Positions 1 to 4,631 of a stretch of 5,138 bases of DNA are shown here, one piece after another (the first letter of the stretch is position 1; the number at the start of each line of letters is the position of its first letter). The position numbers and the translations under genes are program-made. The notes below the pieces were generated by a model that had not been told where the DNA came from, ran no database searches, and saw only the letters and a list, made by a program, of their open reading frames with translations. This DNA comes from Candidatus Nomurabacteria bacterium (GTDB lineage: Bacteria > Patescibacteriota > Minisyncoccia > Phycocordibacterales > UBA9973), in the NCBI GenBank assembly GCA_943354525.1, contig CALRCI010000041.1, forward strand, positions 1-5,138, in the 5' to 3' direction.

Positions 1-255
1 AGCAACAACAACAGAAAGGTCTAAGTTCAAATTTCTAATTTCTAAAAAAAATTCTTCATCTAACTTTGCTGGTTGCAAAACGGGGATATCATGTGTTTCG
101 CCCCAGACTTTGGCAGCAGGAGGCGTGATTGTCATTTTACGACCAATAGGAACGTCCTGGCCGGTGATGATGATCGATGGCGTTAGGCCTTGGACGAGAA
201 GTTCGTCCAAGATTGTCGTCGTCAATTCAGGTGTGCCCCAGAATGCAATTTTCAT
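1..255 (-). CDS. fmt: Methionyl-tRNA formyltransferase, N-terminal part (runs off left edge)
   Basis: Fmt transfers a formyl group from 10-formyl-tetrahydrofolate to the methionine on initiator tRNA in the cytoplasm. Only the first 85 residues are in the window; the protein continues past base 1. The start reads MKIAFWGTPEL, the classic Fmt opening (family form MKIxFxGTPxF), followed by GQDVPIGRKMTITPPAAKV (residues 32-50), matching the family segment DxPxGRGxxLxPPPVK, and then IPVLQP (57-62). The ATG lies 2 nt after the def stop codon, so translation is probably coupled to def, its usual partner. No Shine-Dalgarno is evident. Residues 70-79 (FLEIRNLNLD) are encoded by TTA/AGA-rich DNA that matches an intergenic repeat in this window (see the repeat at 20-45). 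The catalytic Asn-His-Asp region lies outside the window and cannot be checked. The identity is firm from the N-terminus and context. Confidence 0.93.
   Translation of the reverse strand, partial: MKIAFWGTPELTTTILDELLVQGLTPSIIITGQDVPIGRKMTITPPAAKVWGETHDIPVLQPAKLDEEFFLEIRNLNLDLSVVVA
20..45. repeat. 26-nt copy of the TCTAA-type repeat inside fmt
   Basis: Read on the minus strand, this segment matches 853-878 (plus strand) at 23 of 26 positions; the latter lies in the hisS-def gap. Here it is in frame within fmt and encodes LEIRNLNL plus flanking bases (about residues 71-79). Its codons (TTA, AGA, AAT, TTG) are AT-rich compared with the CTC/CGC-leaning codons of neighbouring genes. Low-complexity AT-rich sequence raises the chance of coincidence, but the shared AACTTAGA end and the spacing argue for common origin. 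Confidence 0.6.
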
Positions 256-257
256 AT

Positions 258-797
258 TTAGTCGTTGAGTTCTTCCGGCGGACCCTCGCGGATATCCTTG
301 GCCTTATCGATAAAGAGTACGCCGTTCAGATGGTCGGTTTCATGCTGGAAGATGTGTGCAAGGAGGCCGGAAGCACCGCGTTTAATTTTCTTTCCTGTCG
401 CATCATAATACATGAGTGTCGCATGCGTGCTGCGGAAGACATCACCCCAGAGCGGACGGACGGAGAGACAGCCTTCATGGAGCCATTTCTTCGTCCGTGA
501 AAGCTTGATGATCTCAGGATTGATGAAGGCGACATCGGGATACTGGCCATCGACCGGAGTTGCTTCTCCGCGCTTCCATTCCGGTGCGAAGATCTTGCCA
601 GCGACGACGAAGATGCGAAGGGATACGCCGATCTGCGGAGCGGCAATTGCCACACCGTCGTCCTGCGTCGCGAGTGCGGCAGACATATCACGAATGATTT
701 TCTGAATATGAGGAGTTGTGATGTCTCGTACTAGAACACGCTCGGCGGTTTTGCGCAGGACCGGATTTTCTTTTTGAACTATCTTAGGCATGGGCAT
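258..797 (-). CDS. def: Peptide deformylase
   Basis: Def is a cytoplasmic metalloenzyme that removes the N-formyl group from nascent proteins, undoing the modification added by Fmt. The protein has 179 residues, normal for the family. All three signatures are visible: motif 1 GVAIAAPQ (48-55), motif 2 EGCLS (108-112, metal ligand C110) and motif 3 QHETDH (151-156, ligands H152 and H156, catalytic E153). Motif 1 has Ala50 where the consensus GxGxAAxQ has Gly; the other key residues are intact, so it should be active. Two in-frame ATGs lie at the start (797 and 791, MPMPKIV). Neither has a Shine-Dalgarno, and PKIVQKENPVLR is the conserved beginning, so the start could be two residues shorter. 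It sits third in the lepB-hisS-def-fmt run, with the stop codon 2 nt from the fmt ATG. Confidence 0.96.
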   Translation of the reverse strand: MPMPKIVQKENPVLRKTAERVLVRDITTPHIQKIIRDMSAALATQDDGVAIAAPQIGVSLRIFVVAGKIFAPEWKRGEATPVDGQYPDVAFINPEIIKLSRTKKWLHEGCLSVRPLWGDVFRSTHATLMYYDATGKKIKRGASGLLAHIFQHETDHLNGVLFIDKAKDIREGPPEELND

Positions 798-883
798 AAA
801 TGTCTAATTACTAATATCTAATTTCTAATGACGGATCTTGAATAGAATTTATTTAGATATTAGACATTAGAACTTAGAAATTT
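798..883. repeat. AT-rich inverted repeat filling the hisS-def gap
   Basis: The 86 bases between the hisS stop and the def start consist almost wholly of TCTAAT/ATTAGA-like units. The left arm 799-821 and right arm 853-868 are reverse complements over 16 bp, apart from a 7-nt insertion (ATTACTA) in the left arm, giving a weak hairpin with a loop of about 31 nt. The hisS stop TAG (886-884) continues directly into the repeat. There is no GC-rich stem or U-run, so it does not look like a standard intrinsic terminator. No -10 box convincing enough to call a def promoter was found. Confidence 0.7.
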
Positions 884-2179
884 CTACTTGATTTCTTTGA
901 GATATTCGAGGAGTTTCGAAAGCTTCACCGTTTCCTGCGAGTGCGTCGTCATATCACGGACAATGACGCAATTCTCAATCGCTTCCTTCTGTCCGAAGAT
1001 AATCGTGTAGGGGATATTGAGCTTCTCAGCGATAGCAAGCTGCGCGCCGAGAGAGTCTTTTGAGAGTGACTGGAGAATTGGAATGTGCGCTTTCCTGAGA
1101 ATATCGATGACGTTGAGCGATTTCAATTTCGCATCGAAGCCGAGTTGAATGAAATACATTTTTGGTTTCTTCAAAATACGCGGCGTGTGCTTCTTGTACC
1201 AGCTCGCCTGTATCACGCGATCGACGCCGAAGGCCATACCCATGGCAGGGATGTCTTTCTTGCTGCCGAGATGCTTGGCGAGGTAATCATATCGTCCGCC
1301 ACCGCCGAGTGAAAGTGCGTTACCATTCTCATCGGGCTCGCCGACAATTTCGAAGACGGTGCGCGTGTAGTAGGAGAGTCCGCGGACGAGATTCTTGTTG
1401 ATCGTGTATTGAATGCCGAGCTCTTCGAGATATTCGAGCACTTCCTTGAAATGCTTTTTACATGCAGGGCACAGCGATCCGACAGCATCCGGCGCGTCGA
1501 TATTGAGCTCTTTGGTTTTCGGATCTTTGGAATCGAGGATACGGAGTGGATTAGTTTTCAGGCGTTCACGATCAATTGCCGGAAGCACAGACATGTGCTT
1601 CTTGTAGTAGTTCGTCAATTCGCGAATATATGCGCCACGACATTCCTTGTCGCCGATTGAATTGATATCGACGGAGAGGCCTTCGGCGCCGCATTCTTCG
1701 AGAATGACCATGGCTGTTTTGATGATGAGCGCATCGATGATGCTCTTATCAGAGCCGACTGCGTCGAGATCAAACATCCAGAATTGGCGGTAACGGCCTT
1801 TCTGGGGCGTGTCATGGCGGAAGATCGGTCCGTATTGATAGAACATGACTGGCTGTGGCTGGTTCTGCATGCCATGTTCAATATAGGCGCGTATAAGCGG
1901 TGCAGTATGCTCGGGGCGGAGTGCGAGATGATCGCCGCCTTTCGTGCGGAGCGTGTACATTTCCTTGTCGACAACATCGGTGCCGACGCCGATGGCCGAG
2001 GTGAACACTTCTTCTTGCTCAAGCATCGGCGTCTCGATTGGCTTGAAACCATAGTAGATCGCGACCTCCTGAGCCTTCTCGAAAAATCCCTGGAAGAGAT
2101 AGTATTCTTCGTTCATGATATCGCGCATGCCTTTCGGCGCGATGAATCCTTCTTTGCTTGTTTTTTTAGCTTTGTCCAT
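884..2179 (-). CDS. hisS: Histidyl-tRNA synthetase
   Basis: HisS is a class IIa aminoacyl-tRNA synthetase that charges tRNA-His with histidine in the cytoplasm. At 431 residues it has the usual bacterial length. In order: the N-terminal GxRD element (KGMRD, 16-20); class II motif 1 around ETPMLEQEEVF (49-59); TLRTKGGDHLALRPEHTAP (76-94); motif 2 FYQYGPIFRHDTPQKGRYRQF (113-133, with ATP-binding R121); the histidine-specific signature LVRGLSYYTRTVFEI (264-278, catalytic-type R266); the glycine-rich SLGGGGRYD (290-298); motif 3 GMAFGVDRVI (314-323); and a C-terminal anticodon-binding domain (about 338-431). Two deviations: the consensus RGLDYY reads RGLSYY (Ser269 for Asp), and GRYRQFH reads GRYRQFW (Trp134 for His). 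The ATG at 2179 is 11 nt after the lepB stop; no Shine-Dalgarno is evident, but the start agrees with where the homologous region begins. Very likely cotranscribed with lepB. Confidence 0.97.
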   Translation of the reverse strand: MDKAKKTSKEGFIAPKGMRDIMNEEYYLFQGFFEKAQEVAIYYGFKPIETPMLEQEEVFTSAIGVGTDVVDKEMYTLRTKGGDHLALRPEHTAPLIRAYIEHGMQNQPQPVMFYQYGPIFRHDTPQKGRYRQFWMFDLDAVGSDKSIIDALIIKTAMVILEECGAEGLSVDINSIGDKECRGAYIRELTNYYKKHMSVLPAIDRERLKTNPLRILDSKDPKTKELNIDAPDAVGSLCPACKKHFKEVLEYLEELGIQYTINKNLVRGLSYYTRTVFEIVGEPDENGNALSLGGGGRYDYLAKHLGSKKDIPAMGMAFGVDRVIQASWYKKHTPRILKKPKMYFIQLGFDAKLKSLNVIDILRKAHIPILQSLSKDSLGAQLAIAEKLNIPYTIIFGQKEAIENCVIVRDMTTHSQETVKLSKLLEYLKEIK

Positions 2180-2190
2180 ATGCTGTATTT

Positions 2191-2796
2191 TTAATAATTA
2201 TGAAATTCTCCCGGAAACGTACTGAGTTCTTTGAGCGGGAAGAGGCGGATAAATGCTCGGCCCGAAATATTTTTGCGCGGGACGAATCCCCACGAGCGCG
2301 AGTCAGATGAAAATGGGCGGTTGTCTCCCATGACGAAATATTCTCCTGCACCGATCGTGCGTTTCAACGTATCGTTTGTCATCTCAGAAATATACGGTTC
2401 GGCGAGAATGAAGCCCTCCGGATGCTCTGTGTTGGTGATGGTGACTTGTTTGTTGTGGATCTCGATTGTCTCGCCTGGCAATCCGATGACGCGTTTGATA
2501 TAAAACACTTTCATGTTTTCCGGCGGACGGAAAATGATGACATCGCCGCGCGCAGGTGATTTGAAATCGTATGAAAGTTCATCAACCAGCAAGTAATTTT
2601 TGTCTTGAAATGTGGGAACCATCGACGAGCCGGACACAACGAACGGCTGCATGATGAAATAGCGGAATGGCAGCGCGATGGCTGCGGCGACAATGAGGAA
2701 TTTGATCAATTCGATCGCGGACTCGCGCCACGTCTGCACTTTTTTCTTTGGCGGGTGTGCCACAGACGCCAGTGTGAGGTTTTCATCAGAATTCAT
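2191..2796 (-). CDS. lepB: Signal peptidase I
   Basis: LepB is a membrane-anchored serine-lysine protease that cuts signal peptides from Sec-exported proteins on the outer face of the cytoplasmic membrane. The protein has 201 residues, typical of short single-pass forms. A basic cytoplasmic N-terminus (KKKVQTWRES, 17-26) precedes one membrane segment (about 29-49). Then come box B GSSMVPTF with catalytic Ser58, box D YIKRVIGLPGE (99-109) with general-base Lys101, and box E GDNRPFSSDSRSWG (157-170). All catalytic residues are present. It heads the minus-strand run lepB-hisS-def-fmt. The ATG lies only 6 nt downstream of a perfect TATAAT box, so transcription should start at or next to the start codon, and there is no room for a Shine-Dalgarno. 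The exported protein encoded at 3647-4513 is a plausible substrate. Confidence 0.96.
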   Translation of the reverse strand: MNSDENLTLASVAHPPKKKVQTWRESAIELIKFLIVAAAIALPFRYFIMQPFVVSGSSMVPTFQDKNYLLVDELSYDFKSPARGDVIIFRPPENMKVFYIKRVIGLPGETIEIHNKQVTITNTEHPEGFILAEPYISEMTNDTLKRTIGAGEYFVMGDNRPFSSDSRSWGFVPRKNISGRAFIRLFPLKELSTFPGEFHNY

Positions 2797-2802
2797 GCGT
2801 TG

Positions 2803-2831
2803 ATTATACTAGGGAAAGAGATTTGACACAA
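2803..2831 (-). promoter_or_regulatory. lepB operon promoter (leaderless layout)
   Basis: On the minus strand the -10 box TATAAT (2808-2803) is a perfect sigma-70-type consensus. A -35-like TTGTGT (2831-2826) lies 17 bp upstream and matches 3 of 6 consensus bases. Only 6 nt (CAACGC) separate the -10 box from the lepB ATG, so the expected start point (about 7 nt below the -10) falls on the start codon. Confidence 0.75.
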
Positions 2832-2852
2832 TGGAGGTGGGTGTTGTATGAC
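2823..2852 (+). promoter_or_regulatory. Possible plus-strand promoter upstream of the palindrome
   Basis: A perfect -35 TTGACA (2823-2828) is followed after 18 bp by TATGAC (2847-2852, 4 of 6 matches to TATAAT). It points toward pth; its transcript would begin near 2859, within the left arm of the palindrome, and reach pth through a structured leader of about 140 nt. The TTGACA overlaps the -35 region assigned to lepB on the other strand. The weak -10 makes this tentative. Confidence 0.35.
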
Positions 2853-2981
2853 AAAATTCTCCGCTCGAAGGTGTATTCCGAAGAGTACGACATAAAATTC
2901 TGCTGAATTTTTGTCTCGTACTCGCCTTGCCAGTCTCCGTAAGCCTCTTCGGAACACACCTTCTCGCTCCGAATTTTGTCA
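2849..2981. repeat. 133-nt nested imperfect palindrome between lepB and pth
   Basis: The outer arms 2849-2885 and 2945-2981 (37 nt each) are reverse complements at 31 of 37 positions, with mismatches mostly in a central 7-nt block. Shared parts include TGACAAAATTC, GAAGGTGT and TTCCGAAGAG. Inside is a second dyad, 2883-2900 with 2905-2923: an 8-bp stem GAGTACGA/TCGTACTC, an internal loop, a 7-bp stem AAAATTC/GAATTTT and a TGCT loop. A 21-nt unpaired stretch (2924-2944) lies on the right side only. Four related GACAAAATTC-like segments occur, two in each orientation. The palindrome lies between the two divergent promoters and holds no convincing gene. It may be a non-autonomous repeat element, a regulator-binding region or a DNA cruciform; the sequence does not decide. 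Confidence 0.8.
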
Positions 2982-2983
2982 CA

Positions 2984-2992
2984 TGGTATGAT
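2984..2992 (+). promoter_or_regulatory. pth promoter, extended -10 (leaderless layout)
   Basis: TGGTATGAT combines the extended -10 TGn with TATGAT, 5 of 6 matches to TATAAT. No good -35 exists at the expected distance (about 2962-2970), which is usual for extended -10 promoters; that stretch is part of the right arm of the palindrome. The box ends 6 nt before the pth ATG at 2999, the same spacing as at lepB, so the transcript should start at the A of the start codon. Confidence 0.7.
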
Positions 2993-2998
2993 AGTTGG

Positions 2999-3586
2999 AT
3001 GTACACTATCGTCGGTCTCGGAAATCCGGGAGAAGAGTATGTAGACACGCGTCACAATACCGGACGAATTATTTTGCAAATGCTTGCCAAGAAGCTCGAC
3101 TTTTCTGATTGGAAAGAAGATATGAAGGCAAAGGCATTGATTGTGGCCGGCAAAATCGGAAAATCAAAAGTCCAGTTCGTCCTGCCGAATAATTTCATGA
3201 ACAATTCCGGTACGAGCGTGAAGCAGTTTATAAAAACGAAGAAAGAATTGGAGAATCTGATCGTGATCTATGACGATCTCGATTTACCAATCGGGCGCAT
3301 GAAAATTTCTTTCAATAAAAGTTCCGGCGGTCACAATGGTGTCGAATCGATCATCAAAAATGTAAAATCACAGGAATTCGTCCGCATCCGTGTCGGCATT
3401 TCTCCCGAGACTCCGGGCGGGAAACTGAAGAAGCCGTCAGGCGAGAAACCAGTTATCGATTTCCTGATGAAAGATTTCAAAGATGCTGAATTGGCGGAAT
3501 TGAAGAAAGTGGCGAAGCGGGTGAGCGAAGCTCTCGAGACGTTTGTCGATGGAGGAAAGGATAAGATGATGAGTATACATAATTAG
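2999..3586 (+). CDS. pth: Peptidyl-tRNA hydrolase
   Basis: Pth cleaves peptidyl-tRNA that drops off the ribosome, freeing the tRNA for reuse; it is a cytoplasmic monomer. The 195-residue protein matches the family length. The opening MYTIVGLGNPGEEYVDTRHN (1-20) contains the conserved Asn9 and catalytic-type His19. PNNFMNNSG (63-71, with M67 and N68), IYDDLDLPIG (90-99, conserved Asp) and SGGHNGVESI (109-118, N113) complete the active site. The reading frame is open upstream to a TTG at 2927, but the ATG at 2999 was chosen because homology begins there and because an extended -10 box ends 6 nt before it. The segment ETPGGKLKKPSGEKPVIDF (137-155) looks somewhat longer than the equivalent loop in well-studied Pth proteins. 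It is divergent from lepB; the next gene starts 60 nt downstream and could be cotranscribed. Confidence 0.96.
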   Translation: MYTIVGLGNPGEEYVDTRHNTGRIILQMLAKKLDFSDWKEDMKAKALIVAGKIGKSKVQFVLPNNFMNNSGTSVKQFIKTKKELENLIVIYDDLDLPIGRMKISFNKSSGGHNGVESIIKNVKSQEFVRIRVGISPETPGGKLKKPSGEKPVIDFLMKDFKDAELAELKKVAKRVSEALETFVDGGKDKMMSIHN

Positions 3587-3646
3587 ACTTTCGATTCCCG
3601 CTATGCGACTATAGGAATATCTTTAGCAGTTAATCATAGAAAAAAT

Positions 3647-4513
3647 ATGAAAAAATTAATCACTACCGCAATTGTATTCACCGCAATGGCACTGCCGCTC
3701 ACATCACTGGCAGAATCAACACCAGTTGGTTTCAATCTGTCTCCAGGCGGCGTGACGCTCCAGATAAAAAATCCATTGAGTGTCACCAAAGATCTGTCCA
3801 TTGGATCTAAAAATACTGCTGAGATCAAAAAACTCCAGATGTATCTCAACCTCAAAGGATATTTGCCGATCGTGCCTGATGGTAATTTCGGTCCGAAAAC
3901 TCGTGCAGCGGTGCTTGCATTCCAAAGAGCTCGCGGTCTCTCCGCAACCGGCTACGTTGGCGCACTGACTCGCGCGAAAATCGATGCGGATACGACGGCG
4001 CAGGCGCTGTATGATGGACGACAAGAAGAATCTAATTACAGCGCGAATACTGCAGCTGTCGGTACCGTCGCCGTATCACTCAATAATCGTTTCGATGCAG
4101 CTCGAGTGCTCACTGCTGACACTGCCCGTACGCGCATCGGCTCATTTGTCATCCAGAACCGGACGAAGGAAGGTGTGAAGATCAGCAGTGTGCATATCGG
4201 TGTCACTGTGGCGGGAGTATCCCTCACTAATTTTTCAAATCTCGGAGTGATGGCCGGCAGTTTGGAGCTTGGCTCCGTGCTTCCGACTATCTCAGCCACA
4301 CAGGATATCACCGTTTCAGATACCGTATTGCCTCCTAATGAAAACACTGTCGTCAATATCTATGCGGATCTCGGCCCGGCCCTCGGTGGCCCCGTTACAA
4401 CGACGTTGTTACCGACGCTTGTCGGTGTAAATTCTGCAACGGTCTATTCACCAAGCGCAGCAGTCAATGGGCAGACACTCACCATCGGTTCAGTATCAGT
4501 AGTGCATAATTAA
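3647..4513 (+). CDS. Secreted protein with peptidoglycan-binding domain and uncharacterised beta-rich C-terminal region
   Basis: The 288-residue protein starts with a clear Sec signal peptide: MKK, a hydrophobic core (about 4-18) and a probable signal peptidase I site after SLA (22). Residues about 54-110 form a PG_binding_1-type domain: EIKKLQMYLNLKGYL (59-73), PDGNFGPKTRAAVLAFQRARGL (77-98) and TGYVGALTRAKI (101-112) carry the repeat hallmarks DGxFGxxTxxAVxxFQ and G-x-x-T. A linker (about 113-137) leads to a Val/Thr/Ser-rich region (138-288) that looks like a beta-sandwich; I do not recognise its family. There is no catalytic domain, C-terminal anchor, LPXTG or second membrane segment, so it is probably an exported cell-wall-associated or surface protein rather than a hydrolase. 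The ATG is preceded by AGAAAAAAT, not a good Shine-Dalgarno. TATAGG (3610-3615) and TATCTT (3618-3623) are only weak -10 candidates, so it may be read from the pth promoter. Confidence 0.85.
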   Translation: MKKLITTAIVFTAMALPLTSLAESTPVGFNLSPGGVTLQIKNPLSVTKDLSIGSKNTAEIKKLQMYLNLKGYLPIVPDGNFGPKTRAAVLAFQRARGLSATGYVGALTRAKIDADTTAQALYDGRQEESNYSANTAAVGTVAVSLNNRFDAARVLTADTARTRIGSFVIQNRTKEGVKISSVHIGVTVAGVSLTNFSNLGVMAGSLELGSVLPTISATQDITVSDTVLPPNENTVVNIYADLGPALGGPVTTTLLPTLVGVNSATVYSPSAAVNGQTLTIGSVSVVHN

Positions 4514-4516
4514 ATT

Positions 4517-4628
4517 AGGTTCTAGTAGCTAGTGACTAGGTTCTAGAAAATACAGAAACACAAAACCCGCCGAATGGCGGGTTTTGTGCGGATTATTACT
4601 AGCCCCTAGAACCTAGCTACTAGCACCT
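4517..4628. repeat. CTAGTAG-type inverted repeat framing the terminator
   Basis: Outer arms 4517-4532 (AGGTTCTAGTAGCTAG) and 4613-4628 are reverse complements at 15 of 16 positions. A second pair, CTAGGTTCTAG at 4536-4546 and CTAGAACCTAG at 4606-4616, is perfect; its right arm overlaps the outer right arm by 4 nt. Together they enclose the terminator hairpin and fill the gap between the two convergent genes almost from stop codon to stop codon. The units resemble the TCTAAT units of the hisS-def gap with G replacing A, suggesting a related kind of repeat. Confidence 0.8.
4559..4588. terminator. Bidirectional intrinsic terminator
   Basis: CACAAAACCCGCC (4559-4571) pairs perfectly with GGCGGGTTTTGTG (4576-4588) around a GAAT loop, a 13-bp stem with a GC-rich core. 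The A-run on one side and T-run on the other give a U-rich end in both directions; on the minus strand a further T-rich stretch (TTTCTGTATTTT) follows. It lies between the plus-strand gene ending at 4513 and the minus-strand S1 gene ending at 4632, and should serve both. Confidence 0.9.
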
Positions 4629-4631
4629 GAT

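Noticed and set aside
177..500. Plus-strand 107-residue frame over fmt and def, and similar antisense frames over hisS and the 3647 gene
   Set aside because: These lie opposite confidently identified conserved genes and have no motif or promoter support; they are shadows of the real coding frames.
798..883. Possible intrinsic terminator or CRISPR-like repeat in the hisS-def gap
   Set aside because: The stem is almost entirely A/T with a loop of about 31 nt and no U-run after a GC core, and there are no regularly spaced identical repeats with unique spacers.
2927..2998. Upstream extension of pth from a TTG codon, adding 24 residues
   Set aside because: The added residues come from the right side of the palindrome and have no family similarity. 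Homology begins at MYTIVGLGNPG, and the extended -10 box lies inside this extension.
2804..3079. Minus-strand open frame of 91 residues (and a 79-residue frame at 2809-3048) across the lepB-pth gap
   Set aside because: They overlap the conserved 5' end of pth, cross the palindrome and both promoters, and show no recognisable protein features. Their openness is best explained by the repeat composition.
3587..3646. Separate promoter for the secreted-protein gene
   Set aside because: TATAGG and TATCTT are the only -10-like hexamers, each 4 of 6, with no acceptable -35 at 16-18 bp. This is too weak to list.
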